NCBI GenBank assembly: GCA_023657465.1
Contig: JAGTJX010000002.1
Location: 62,001-126,000 of the forward strand
DNA length: 64,000 nt
DNA from: Lysobacteraceae bacterium
Lineage (GTDB): Bacteria > Bdellovibrionota > UBA1018 > JAGTJX01
Reading direction: 5' to 3'
A program made the translations under genes and the position numbers. The notes beneath the pieces were generated by a model. It was not told the origin of the DNA, ran no database searches, and saw nothing but the letters and a program-made list of their open reading frames with translations. Below are positions 27,512 to 35,438 of the stretch, one piece after another. The stretch's first letter is position 1, and every line of letters begins with the position of its first letter.

Positions 27512-27900
27512 GGCGACTCCTTCTTCTTGCAGTCTTTTTCTTGCATGAGTTGAACTTGATTCTCAAATCGTTCGCTAAATGTGAGGCCTTCGATGGAATG
27601 CTCATCCGGAAAAAACTGGAGAATCTGGTCGCCACTGACCTCTGTGATTTCGAGTTTTACTTGAACCCATCTGCCTGAGTAATTCTCCCAATCATAAGGT
27701 ATGGGTTTAATCTCAAGAGCTCGACGCGATTTTGTTCCGGGTAAAAGAATAAGTGTGCAGCCTGATTTTGTAGATTCGCATTTGAGTTTTCCTCGGATGA
27801 CATAATGGCCACATTTTTGAAAAACAAAGGGACTCCCTGCTTCTGAAAGCGTTGTTGAAAAGAAAATTGCAAGAATGAGGAACGAAGATCTAAGACCCAT
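27508..27900 (-). CDS. Small secreted protein in the protease operon
   Basis: 130 residues. Signal peptide MGLRSSFLILAIFFSTTLSEA, then a mature part with paired cysteines (KCGHYVIRGKLKCE, SGCTLILLPG) and a strand-rich pattern (RWVQVKLEITEVSGDQI) that may be a small barrel or OB-like fold. Export to the periplasm or beyond is likely. It overlaps the papain-like gene upstream by 11 bases and the caspase-like gene downstream by 4 (ATGA). No family recognised. Confidence 0.65.
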   Translation of the reverse strand: MGLRSSFLILAIFFSTTLSEAGSPFVFQKCGHYVIRGKLKCESTKSGCTLILLPGTKSRRALEIKPIPYDWENYSGRWVQVKLEITEVSGDQILQFFPDEHSIEGLTFSERFENQVQLMQEKDCKKKESP

Positions 27901-28468
27901 CAGATTTATACCCCGCTTCTTTCAAAACTTTTTTTGCGTGATCGATGAGTTTTTGTGCAGATTTAAGAGGGACATCAACGCGGGTATTGAATCCGCGGCC
28001 TACTCCCTTTTCGTAAGGAGGTTCTTTTCCAAGTTCGGTGTACTGATCCCAAGTAGGATCAATGATATTTCCATCGGCATCTTTTAACCACCAGTGAGAA
28101 GCGTTTCCTTTGATTCTAGGATCTTTGTAAGTGGCTTGCATCGGAGTAAGTCCGACCGATTTACCACCTAGTAAATGATAAACAGCATTCGATGCCAGTG
28201 TACAAAAGCCCGTACTCGGAATGTCTGGGTGTTTTTGATTCAGCTCACGCCAAATTGGATCAAGAATTTCTGGATCATTAGCGAGAGCTTTGAATGAGCT
28301 TCTAGCAGCAGAAACCACGCGAAGAATTTGGTCACGTGAGAGTGTGCTTTGGTGTGTTTCTTTGTTTTTTTCTATTAATGCATTTTTACAATTACGGATT
28401 GAAATAGGACCTGCCGCATTTGCATTTAAAGCCAAAACTATAACTAAACAGACCAAACCGCAGTTCAT
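27890..28468 (-). CDS. Putative exported papain-like/transglutaminase-like cysteine hydrolase
   Basis: 192 residues. MNCGLVCLVIVLALNANAAG is a signal peptide. The rest holds a probable Cys-His-Asp triad in the order used by papain/transglutaminase folds: GFCTLASNAVYHLLGG (Cys89), ASHWWLKDADG (His125) and NIIDPTWDQY (Asp137). The G-H-W-W ... D-P-T-W-D-Q-Y pattern is common in small uncharacterised phage and bacterial cysteine hydrolases. It is the first gene of the four-gene unit. The start is the ATG at 28468; the ribosome site is weak. Activity is inferred only. Confidence 0.65.
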   Translation of the reverse strand: MNCGLVCLVIVLALNANAAGPISIRNCKNALIEKNKETHQSTLSRDQILRVVSAARSSFKALANDPEILDPIWRELNQKHPDIPSTGFCTLASNAVYHLLGGKSVGLTPMQATYKDPRIKGNASHWWLKDADGNIIDPTWDQYTELGKEPPYEKGVGRGFNTRVDVPLKSAQKLIDHAKKVLKEAGYKSDGS

Positions 28469-28500
28469 CTACAGCTTTTCGGTGTTTTAATTGATCTCCT

Positions 28501-28543
28501 TAAAAACAAAAAACCCAGATCTCATTTAAGAGACCTGGGTTTT
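28501..28543 (-). terminator. Rho-independent terminator after the RRM gene
   Basis: A 13-base stem pairs AAACCCAGATCTC (28511-28523) with GAGACCTGGGTTT (28530-28542), with one mismatch and a short loop. Read on the minus strand it is followed by a T-rich run (TTTTTTGTTTTT), as expected for termination of the RRM transcript. It could also act on plus-strand transcripts, though none is obvious. Confidence 0.8.
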
Positions 28544-28548
28544 CATTT

Positions 28549-28565
28549 AACTAAAAATTTTAGTT
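28549..28565. repeat. A/T-rich perfect inverted repeat downstream of the RRM gene
   Basis: AACTAAAA-A-TTTTAGTT is a perfect 8-base inverted repeat around one base. It lies in the 3' untranslated stretch between the RRM stop and the terminator. It may be a second weak hairpin or a protein site; no stronger claim can be made. Confidence 0.4.
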
Positions 28566-28629
28566 AGTCTTTGGAAACGCTTTGGAGCGTCACTTCAAAA
28601 CACCTATCAGGAATTTTGCCGCGTCTGCT

Positions 28630-28986
28630 CTACCAACGATTGCCGCCGCCTCCGCCGCCGCGTGAACCACGATCTCCACCGCGTCCGCCGCCGAAGCCGC
28701 CTGGACGTGGACCACGACCGCCGCCGCCTTCACGTGGGGTCATTGGACGAGCTTCTGAAACGTTCATATTGCGTCCTTCGAAGTCTGTTCCGTTGAGTTT
28801 GTTGATAGCATTTGTTGCTTCTTCATCAGTTGTCATTTCAACGAAACCGAAGCCTTTGCTTCGACCGCTGTCACGATCAGTGATGATTTTCGCAGATGCT
28901 ACGTTTCCGATTTGCGAAAAGATCTGTGCAAGAGAGTCATCCGTTGCAGAGAATGGAAGGTTACCGACGTATAGTTTTTTACCCAT
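28630..28986 (-). CDS. RRM RNA-binding protein with Gly/Arg-rich tail
   Basis: 118 residues. A single RNA-recognition motif (residues 3-80) has RNP2 LYVGNLPF and RNP1 KGFGFVEM. The tail from about 85 is Gly/Arg-rich (GGFGGGRGGDRGSRGGGGGG). This build is shared by cold-inducible bacterial RNA-binding proteins such as cyanobacterial Rbp and Bdellovibrio relatives. It probably chaperones or stabilises mRNA. AAGGAGGAATC precedes the ATG. A terminator follows, so the transcript is monocistronic. Confidence 0.93.
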   Translation of the reverse strand: MGKKLYVGNLPFSATDDSLAQIFSQIGNVASAKIITDRDSGRSKGFGFVEMTTDEEATNAINKLNGTDFEGRNMNVSEARPMTPREGGGGRGPRPGGFGGGRGGDRGSRGGGGGGNRW

Positions 28987-28993
28987 GATTCCT

Positions 28994-29003
28994 CCTTATA
29001 AGG
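28994..29003 (-). promoter_or_regulatory. Palindrome overlapping the RRM ribosome-binding site
   Basis: CCTTATAAGG lies directly over the AAGGAGG ribosome site of the RRM gene and could pair with itself or form a hairpin that hides the site. RNA-binding proteins often control their own translation, so it may be an autoregulatory element. This is inference from position only. Confidence 0.3.
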
Positions 29004-29111
29004 CAGGGGCCGTAGAAAGAAACATGAGCACTACGCTCGCGAACACTTTCAGTACGACTAACATTAACTCGGGTAGTCTAGCATTAGTGGGGTCGCTTGG
29101 AAAGAGGGAAG

Positions 29112-29618
29112 TTACAGCAGTTTCTGAAGAATAACGACATCGATGTAGCGTTCAAACTTGAAGCCCACTTCTTTGAGGAGCGCAGCTTCTTTGAACCCAA
29201 AAGTTTCGTGAATTCTTATACTTGAGAGGTTCTCTGTCGAGATTCTAGCCAGTAGTGTATGGAGTCCTTGAGACTGAGCAGTGCTTACCAGCTCGTGCAT
29301 CAGACGTTTGCCTATTCCCTTGCCCCAATGATTTTTATCTACATAGACAGAGGTCTCGCCTGAGAATCGGTAACCCGCGCGATCAGACCAGGACCCGACG
29401 GATGCCCATGCGACTACACGACCTTCTTGTTCGGCTACGAACACAGGGTGTTTAGGTGAGCGATTCGTTAAGAGTTCAGTTTGCTTCGAGAGAGATCTAG
29501 GTTCGATATCAAACGTCGCTGTCGTCTCTAAAACGGATTGATTATAAATCTCAACGATCGCTTCAGCATCACGTAGCTCTGCAGGACGGATCGAGAAGAG
29601 AGCTTCGTTCTTACTCAT
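29112..29618 (-). CDS. GNAT N-acetyltransferase, phosphinothricin/amino-acid acetyltransferase-like
   Basis: 168 residues. The fold starts IRPAELRDAEAIVEIYNQSV and has TTATFDIEP, SVYVDKNHWGKGIGKRLMHEL (acetyl-CoA loop) and ENLSSIRIHETFGFKE, the ordering of the MnaT/Pat family. The substrate is probably an amino acid or amino-acid analogue. It reads on the minus strand, 7 bases after the end of the secreted protein gene at 29625, so the two may be co-transcribed. Confidence 0.88.
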   Translation of the reverse strand: MSKNEALFSIRPAELRDAEAIVEIYNQSVLETTATFDIEPRSLSKQTELLTNRSPKHPVFVAEQEGRVVAWASVGSWSDRAGYRFSGETSVYVDKNHWGKGIGKRLMHELVSTAQSQGLHTLLARISTENLSSIRIHETFGFKEAALLKEVGFKFERYIDVVILQKLL

Positions 29619-29624
29619 GAATGA

Positions 29625-30203
29625 TTACTTGATGAGATTAAGAACTAAATCAGTGTTTACGTTTTCGTCGAGAGTTTCGCGACAATCATCGCCTTTTCTG
29701 CTGTAAGAAGCGCCACTAAGCACGAGTTTGTCAAGGGCAATTCCATCGCTCATCATACTGTGGTTGTAGATAATAATGAGTCTACCAGAATGATCGTAGA
29801 ATGAGACTGATTCATTTTTATTATTGAGATCAATTTGAACATTAAATTTAAGTTTCGTGATGTTCATTTTTAGGTTTAAGCAAGATCCGTCATCTGCAAA
29901 TCTCTCGAATGCAACACCTTTGAGGGAAGCGGAAATTTTCTGAAAACCAAAATCAATTTCTGCTGAGCCTAGTGGTTTTTCAGCTTTTGCTAAACAGAAG
30001 CTTTCAAGTGCATCGCTGGTTGATTCAACATCGTGATCTAAAGTGATTCTTTCAAAGGTGATATTTATTTCGTTAGATTTTGATGGAGTCACTGAAGCGG
30101 TAACGTCTCTACCGGCGATTGTGCCAGAGTAGTTTTGTGCTGATGCTACGTTGATGGTGAGAGTGAGTACTGAGAGAGTGGTTAACAAAGAGCGAATCGA
30201 CAT
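29625..30203 (-). CDS. Secreted protein of unknown function
   Basis: 192 residues from the ATG at 30203. GGAGG lies 9 bases upstream of that ATG, and the protein then starts MSIRSLLTTLSVLTLTINVASA, a signal peptide; an upstream frame to 30269 is rejected for lack of either. The mature part is beta-rich with alternating hydrophobic residues (LKMNITKLKFNVQIDL), and single cysteines at ESFCLAK, DGSCLNL and GDDCRET. It is probably periplasmic. No domain recognised. Confidence 0.72.
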   Translation of the reverse strand: MSIRSLLTTLSVLTLTINVASAQNYSGTIAGRDVTASVTPSKSNEINITFERITLDHDVESTSDALESFCLAKAEKPLGSAEIDFGFQKISASLKGVAFERFADDGSCLNLKMNITKLKFNVQIDLNNKNESVSFYDHSGRLIIIYNHSMMSDGIALDKLVLSGASYSRKGDDCRETLDENVNTDLVLNLIK

Positions 30204-30308
30204 GAGCTTTATCCTCCGAAAGACAATTGATTGAACTGTTCGTGCGGATTTATCGCCTTTTATACACACATTGTCAATAGCTTCGAATATTAAGAATTTG
30301 TTAGGGTT

Positions 30309-30911
30309 TTAGCGCTTTTTCCAGGATTTATCGGTGGGGTCGTAGTGGATCTCGTATAAAACGCAATTGGGGATGGGAACTGACGTAAAACCAGGGGGGA
30401 GGATGGATTGCATGATCCTACGGATGACTCCACCATGTGTGGCGACGCCTATTATAGAGAGGCTCTCACGTTGTAGGAACTCCTCAATAGCAGCGAGTGA
30501 GCGATTGATGATTTGTTTGCCTGATTCTCCACCGGGGTAGCTCACATCTGCGTCTGTAGAGTGTGCAGATCTCCAGCGTTGGGTGAGTTCTTCTCCGAAG
30601 TGGGACTTGATCTCATCGAATGTCTTACCCTGAGCCTCACCCAGATGCGCTTCACGGAGGCGTTCGTCGATGTGAATGGGAATGTGATTTAATTCAACTG
30701 TGCAAATCTTCGCAGTCTCGTGTGCGCGCGAGAGATCACTAGAGAGAATGGCTTCGAGTGACTTGTCTTTGAGTTTGAGAGCGAGAGTGCGGGCTTGTTT
30801 TCTACCTTCATCGTTGAGTGGAGCGTCGATGTGACCTTGGAATCTGGACTCTTTGTTCCAATCTGTCTCTCCGTGTCTAAAAATATATATTTTTTTAATG
30901 GTCTTTTTCAC
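30309..30911 (-). CDS. Histidine-phosphatase family protein (phosphoglycerate-mutase-like)
   Basis: 200 residues. IFRHGETDWN carries the RHG active-site His, SSDLSRAHETA and ERLREAHLGEAQGKTF follow, and GVATHGGVIRR supplies the second His. This fits the GpmB/CobC/SixA-like group of small phosphatases; the substrate (phosphoglycerate, alpha-ribazole phosphate, other) cannot be told. It starts with GTG and its upstream region faces the cytochrome peroxidase gene with only 22 bases between the start codons, so their promoters overlap. Confidence 0.9.
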   Translation of the reverse strand: MKKTIKKIYIFRHGETDWNKESRFQGHIDAPLNDEGRKQARTLALKLKDKSLEAILSSDLSRAHETAKICTVELNHIPIHIDERLREAHLGEAQGKTFDEIKSHFGEELTQRWRSAHSTDADVSYPGGESGKQIINRSLAAIEEFLQRESLSIIGVATHGGVIRRIMQSILPPGFTSVPIPNCVLYEIHYDPTDKSWKKR

Positions 30912-30933
30912 AGGCTATGTTTTCATTATAACT

Positions 30934-31926
30934 ATGCAAAAACACATCTACAACACTATTACCTTTCTCGCTCTTATCATTTCATTGGGATCCGCAGAGG
31001 CTCAAATGGAAGCACTCCCGGATTCTCCGCCGATCCCTAAGAACAATCCTCAAACAGAAGACAAAATCGAACTCGGACGTCAGCTCTATTTTGATAAACG
31101 TCTCTCCAAGGACAATACCGTTTCTTGCAATACCTGCCACAATGCTTCAGGTAGCGGTACGGATAATCTTCCAACCTCAACTGGAATCAAAGGCCAGAAG
31201 GGCGGAAGGAATTCTCCTACCGTTCTCAACTCTGCGTTTATGTCAGTACAGTTTTGGGATGGAAGAGCCAAGAGTTTAGAAGAGCAAGCTAAAGGGCCTC
31301 TCACAAATCCAATTGAAATGGGAATGGAGAATCACGACGAAGTCGTGAAGCGTGTGAAGGCTGATCCGAAGTACATCGAGCAGTTTACGAAAGTCTTTGG
31401 CAAGAACAGAGTGAATATTGATAATATTGCACGAGCGATTGCTTCGTTTGAGAGAACTCTGATCACTCCGAATTCTCCATTTGATCAATTCATGAAGGGT
31501 AACAAAAACGCACTCACTGCAGAAGCTCAGCGTGGAATGAAGAAAGTCCAAGAAGTCGGCTGTATGGCTTGTCATATGGGACCAAATTTTGCAGGACCCA
31601 CGCTCCCTGAAGGAACAGGCTTCTATCAGAAGTTCCCGATGATCGCAGATGCGGAAATCGAGAAGAAGTACGAATTCTCAAAAGACCAAGGTCGCTATGA
31701 AGTGACTAAGAATGAGAATGACCGGAATCTATTTCGCGTTCAATCTTGGAGAAACATCGCTCTCACTGCTCCTTACTTCCATAATGGCAAGGTAAAGGAT
31801 CTCGGTGAAGCGGTCCGCGTTATGGCGAAGACTCAGCTGGGTCGTACGCTCACAAAAGACGAAATATCTGACATTGTAGCGTTCTTAAAGTCATTGACAG
31901 GCGATGCGCCGAAGCTGAAAAAATAG
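30934..31926 (+). CDS. Di-haem cytochrome c peroxidase (CcpA/MauG family)
   Basis: 330 residues. The ATG at 30934 gives the signal peptide MQKHIYNTITFLALIISLGS and is preferred to 30853, which runs into the divergent gene. Two CxxCH haem sites are visible: CNTCH and CMACH, with VQFWDGRAKSLEEQA, NPIEMGM and APYFHNGKVKDLGEA as family signatures. It reduces hydrogen peroxide in the periplasm using cytochrome c electrons. It is divergent from the phosphatase gene and is followed by ugd. Confidence 0.93.
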   Translation: MQKHIYNTITFLALIISLGSAEAQMEALPDSPPIPKNNPQTEDKIELGRQLYFDKRLSKDNTVSCNTCHNASGSGTDNLPTSTGIKGQKGGRNSPTVLNSAFMSVQFWDGRAKSLEEQAKGPLTNPIEMGMENHDEVVKRVKADPKYIEQFTKVFGKNRVNIDNIARAIASFERTLITPNSPFDQFMKGNKNALTAEAQRGMKKVQEVGCMACHMGPNFAGPTLPEGTGFYQKFPMIADAEIEKKYEFSKDQGRYEVTKNENDRNLFRVQSWRNIALTAPYFHNGKVKDLGEAVRVMAKTQLGRTLTKDEISDIVAFLKSLTGDAPKLKK

Positions 31927-31975
31927 TCTTTATACGCCCAGTCACAGCAATGCTTGTGCTACAAACTGAGACCAT

Positions 31976-33277
31976 ATGAAAGTTACAATTATCGGTACAG
32001 GTTATGTAGGTTTAGTGGTGGGCGCTTGTTTTTCAGACACGGGAAACCAAGTCTCTTGCGTTGATAAAGACCCTAAAAAAATCGCAGGCCTCAAAGACGG
32101 TATCATTCCGATCTATGAGCCAGGACTTGAAGATCTCGTGAAACGCAATGTTGCTGAAGGCAGACTTCATTTCACTACAAGCACATCTGAAGGCGTGAAG
32201 GGTGCTGACGTCGTATTCATGGCAGTAGGAACTCCACCGCTTCCAGATGGACGTTCTGATTTGAGTTACTTAAAGGCTGCATCTGAAGAAGTGGGACGAG
32301 CACTCACTGGTCCTTGTATCATCGTGAACAAGTCTACAGTTCCCATCGGTTCTTACCTCACTGTTTCTGAATGGGTGAAACAATATTCGAAGCAAGAAGT
32401 TGAAGTCGTCAGCAACCCTGAATTCTTAAAAGAAGGTTCAGCTTTAGAAGACTTCTTAAAGCCCGATCGCGTAGTCATCGGAACCAACAAGGAATGGGCT
32501 TATCAAAAAATGTGCGAGCTCTACGCTCCATTCGTCCGCCAAGGAAATCCAGTGATTCTTATGGATCCTGTATCAGCAGAATTAACCAAATACGCATGCA
32601 ATAGTTTCTTAGCAACTCGTATCAGCTTCATGAACGAACTTGCTCAGCTTGCAGATCGTCTCGGTGCTGACATCGAGAAAGTCCGTCAAGGCATGGCGAC
32701 CGATGTTCGTATCGGTAAACACTTCTTGTACTCAGGAGTAGGTTACGGCGGATCTTGTTTCCCTAAGGACGTTCAAGCACTCGTCGCTACATCGAAGGAT
32801 GTGGGTGTTCCACTTCAGATTGTGGATGCAGCAGAGCGTGTGAACTACGGACAGAAGAAGTACATCTTGAAGAAAATCAAAGCGAAGTTCCCTGGTGGAC
32901 TCAAGGGCAAAGTATTCGCTGTATGGGGGTTGGCATTCAAACCTAATACAGATGACATGCGTGAAGCACCAGCGCTCATCATTACTGATGAGTTGATTAA
33001 GGAAGGCGCTCGTGTGAGAGCGTTTGATCCTGTAGCGATGGAAGCAGCGAAGCCGCTCCTCAATCCAAAAGTTGAACTCTGTGATTCTGCTTATCAAGCT
33101 GCAGAAGATGCGGATGCACTCGTGCTCGTCACTGAGTGGAATGAATTTAGACATTTGGACTTCGAGAAGCTTTCCACTGTCATGAACTCCAAAATTATTT
33201 TTGATGGTAGAAACATCTACGATCCAAAAACGATCAAATCAAAAGGCTTCGAATACACCGGGATCGGTCGTTCATAA
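31976..33277 (+). CDS. ugd: UDP-glucose 6-dehydrogenase
   Basis: 433 residues. It oxidises UDP-glucose to UDP-glucuronate, a precursor for acidic polysaccharides. MKVTIIGTGYVGLVVGACF is the NAD fold, STVPIGS and NPEFLKEGSALEDF the substrate region, and YGGSCFPKDVQAL contains the catalytic Cys. Full family length. It is the first gene of the polysaccharide locus and is followed by a GT2 after 7 bases, so they are co-transcribed. Related UDP-ManNAc dehydrogenases are a less likely alternative. Confidence 0.94.
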   Translation: MKVTIIGTGYVGLVVGACFSDTGNQVSCVDKDPKKIAGLKDGIIPIYEPGLEDLVKRNVAEGRLHFTTSTSEGVKGADVVFMAVGTPPLPDGRSDLSYLKAASEEVGRALTGPCIIVNKSTVPIGSYLTVSEWVKQYSKQEVEVVSNPEFLKEGSALEDFLKPDRVVIGTNKEWAYQKMCELYAPFVRQGNPVILMDPVSAELTKYACNSFLATRISFMNELAQLADRLGADIEKVRQGMATDVRIGKHFLYSGVGYGGSCFPKDVQALVATSKDVGVPLQIVDAAERVNYGQKKYILKKIKAKFPGGLKGKVFAVWGLAFKPNTDDMREAPALIITDELIKEGARVRAFDPVAMEAAKPLLNPKVELCDSAYQAAEDADALVLVTEWNEFRHLDFEKLSTVMNSKIIFDGRNIYDPKTIKSKGFEYTGIGRS

Positions 33278-33283
33278 AACAAC

Positions 33284-34288
33284 ATGAGAATCGCAATTGC
33301 TCTTGCTGCTTATGAGCCTAATCTAGATTATTTTTTTGAGCAGTTAGAGAGCATACAGAATCAGACTCATTCTGATTTTGAGTGTTTCATTCAGTTTGAC
33401 TCAGAGCTTGAGCACATCTACTCGAACAAGAAATTCATTAATCTCATCAACGATGGAAGATTCCATTGGAATAAAAATCCTTCACGCTTAGGGTTTAAGA
33501 AAAACTTTGAAGCAGCACTTAGTCAGATCTTAAGGAAATCAGAAGCGCATGCGATCGCGTTCTCCGACCAAGACGACATCTGGGATCTAGAGAAGCTCGA
33601 GCAGCTCTTAAAAATTTTTGAAACGCTTCCACCACTCTCGATCGTTCACTCGGACATGAGAGTGATCGATAAGAATGAGAAACTCATCACGACTTCTGCG
33701 TGGAAGTTTGAGAAGCGTGGAGTGAATAACGTTGATCCACTCGATCTCGTAGTCAGAAACGTCGTCACGGGAGCGGGCTTACTTATGGACCGCGCACTGG
33801 CAGAAAAGTTCCCAACTATTCTTAAAGAGTATGATTTTCACGATCATTACTACGCGAGCTTGGCTTCGGTGTATGGCCAGGTAGTGCCTCTCAAGCGCTC
33901 ACTCTACACGTACCGTATTCATGGCGATAACGTAGTGGGTGTGAAGAGCTACTCGGGGCTTACAGCCAACCCGAACAAACGAACGCTTAAGCAGATTGCG
34001 GAGCGCACGAGTGAAGTCTGGAGTGAGACAAAGGGGCGTGCTAGTGCGATCGTAAAGGCGGCTACTAATCAAGATGCCTCAACAATCAAAAGAGTAGAGC
34101 ACATCGTTCTCTCAGACGTAGATTATGGGGTATCGCTTTTGACTTATGGCCTCATGAAAAAAATCGGTCGTGATGGCGATGATCCTCTCTTTAGATCTGT
34201 CTTAGTGAACTCGCTTGGGAAAATCAGAAGTTTCTTTAAAAGAAGTTCCCAGAATCAAGCTGATCACAAAAATCCAAAAAACTCATGA
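33284..34288 (+). CDS. Family 2 glycosyltransferase
   Basis: 334 residues. IAIALAAYEPNLDYFFEQLES starts the fold; FSDQDDIWDLEKL is the metal-binding motif of rhamnosyl-type GT2 enzymes, followed by LVHSDMRVID. It is a clear paralogue of the N-terminal half of the gene at 35439-37232 (shared ALAAY, SRLG.KKNFE, FSDQDDIW, RNVV.GA.LLMD, YRIH). Its last 53 bases overlap the end of the convergent AAA ATPase gene. Acceptor and sugar unknown. Confidence 0.87.
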   Translation: MRIAIALAAYEPNLDYFFEQLESIQNQTHSDFECFIQFDSELEHIYSNKKFINLINDGRFHWNKNPSRLGFKKNFEAALSQILRKSEAHAIAFSDQDDIWDLEKLEQLLKIFETLPPLSIVHSDMRVIDKNEKLITTSAWKFEKRGVNNVDPLDLVVRNVVTGAGLLMDRALAEKFPTILKEYDFHDHYYASLASVYGQVVPLKRSLYTYRIHGDNVVGVKSYSGLTANPNKRTLKQIAERTSEVWSETKGRASAIVKAATNQDASTIKRVEHIVLSDVDYGVSLLTYGLMKKIGRDGDDPLFRSVLVNSLGKIRSFFKRSSQNQADHKNPKNS

Positions 34289-35372
34289 TTTCTATTCCGT
34301 CGGATGTTTTTTGTTTATCAATTGCAGGATAAACAATGATTCTACGTTTCAGTTTTTTTAGATCAGAAATTGCTCGTAAGCCATCACAGTCTTCGGTTCT
34401 AAATCTTGAGCCTGATTTTACTTCAATTGCAGTAAAAAAAGAGTTGTTTTTGACCACGAAATCAACTTCGACTTGTGGTGTCGCCCAGTAAGATATTTCA
34501 TCAAAGGCGTTGGAGTAACTCTGGTAGGCTCGTAAAATCATAAGAACCAATCCCTCAAACAAAGGGCCTCTTTCTAAAGCATGAATAGGTCCCCATTCTT
34601 CTCGAAGTGCACGCACTACACCAGGATCAATCCAGTAAAACTTTGGATGCATTCTCTCTTTCACTCTTATTCCTGAATCAAGAGGTTGGAGGGAGAATGC
34701 CAAATGTGTGTCTTCTAGGATTGAAAAGTAATTTTCTACAGTAGGGCGTTTTACTCCAACATCTCGAGCAATTGAGGAAAGGCTGAGTTCTTGGGCGTGA
34801 AGTAAAGAAGCAACTTTAAGAAATCTCACAAAACTCGGGAGGTCTTTAACAAGAGCTTCTGATTGAACTTCTTCTTTAAGATAAGAGTGGACATAGGCTC
34901 TTAGCTTTTGTTTTTTATCTTGAGACTGCTGTATAAGAGGAATACTGCCAAACTCAAGAGTGTGCTCTAGATCAAAGTCTTGTCCTAGTTCTTTTGGAAT
35001 AAATGGAAATAATAATTTTGAAAGAGCTCTGCCTGCTAGCAGGTTTGTTCCCGCTCGCCTTAGCTTCCTAGCGCTGGACCCAGATAGCGCAAATTTTAGT
35101 TTCTTCTTTTCAATGCCCCAATGAACTTCGTTAAGAAGTTCAGGCAGACGCTGAATTTCATCAATCCATACCCATGATCCTGAGTTAAGATTTTCGATTT
35201 GCCTACGAAATAACCCAGGATCGGCAGAGTATTTAAAGTAATTCTCTTGTGAGAGCAGCTCGATTGAAAGATCTGTCTTAAGATGTGTTTCAATTAACGA
35301 AGTCTTTCCAGTACCTCTTGCTCCAAAGATAAAAAAGCTCTCTTGAGGTAGTTTCATTTTCCTTAAATACAT
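34236..35372 (-). CDS. AAA ATPase with DUF4143-type C-terminal domain
   Basis: 378 residues. Start MYLRKMKLPQESFFIFGARG is typical of the family; Walker A is GARGTGKTS, Walker B SWVWIDEIQRLP. A winged-helix-like part (SLSSIARDVGVKRPTVENYF) and a nuclease-like end (EVDFVVKNNSFFTAIEVKS) follow. Such ATPases are scattered as accessory genes across bacteria, of unclear role. It lies alone, convergent with the GT2 upstream, within a polysaccharide locus and between two paralogous GT2 genes, which suggests insertion. An inverted repeat spans its start codon. Confidence 0.85.
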   Translation of the reverse strand: MYLRKMKLPQESFFIFGARGTGKTSLIETHLKTDLSIELLSQENYFKYSADPGLFRRQIENLNSGSWVWIDEIQRLPELLNEVHWGIEKKKLKFALSGSSARKLRRAGTNLLAGRALSKLLFPFIPKELGQDFDLEHTLEFGSIPLIQQSQDKKQKLRAYVHSYLKEEVQSEALVKDLPSFVRFLKVASLLHAQELSLSSIARDVGVKRPTVENYFSILEDTHLAFSLQPLDSGIRVKERMHPKFYWIDPGVVRALREEWGPIHALERGPLFEGLVLMILRAYQSYSNAFDEISYWATPQVEVDFVVKNNSFFTAIEVKSGSRFRTEDCDGLRAISDLKKLKRRIIVYPAIDKQKTSDGIEIMSFLDFCDQLDSGNFF

Positions 35373-35381
35373 CCTTTAAGG
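35361..35381. promoter_or_regulatory. Inverted repeat across the ATPase start codon
   Basis: CCTTAAA (35361-35367) and TTTAAGG (35375-35381) form a 7-base inverted repeat separated by 7 bases, with the ATPase ATG (35370-35372) in the loop. It could be an operator or an mRNA hairpin controlling initiation. Inference from sequence only. Confidence 0.35.
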
Positions 35382-35384
35382 ATA

Positions 35385-35431
35385 TTACAGTGCACATGAA
35401 AAAAGGAAGTCATTTTTCGTGTGCACTGTAA
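35385..35431. repeat. Strong hairpin between ATPase start and glycosyltransferase stop
   Basis: TTACAGTGCACA (35385-35396) pairs perfectly with TGTGCACTGTAA (35420-35431). After one mismatch the inner GAAAAA/TTTTTC bases continue the stem, leaving a loop near 35404-35412. It lies 8 bases beyond the stop of the minus-strand GT2 gene and just upstream of the ATPase promoter region. It may be a terminator without a U-tract, or an end of an inserted segment. Confidence 0.55.
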
Positions 35432-35438
35432 ATAGCTG

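Noticed and set aside
27303-27635. 110-residue minus-strand ORF read as its own gene
   Set aside because: Its first 60 residues are out of frame with the upstream secreted protein; only the later part belongs to the decayed protease gene.
28571-29134. 187-residue proline-rich plus-strand ORF
   Set aside because: It is the antisense of the RRM gene: the poly-Pro stretch mirrors the Gly/Arg tail. No ribosome site or domain.
32732-33154. 140-residue minus-strand ORF
   Set aside because: Antisense to ugd, which has full family motifs.
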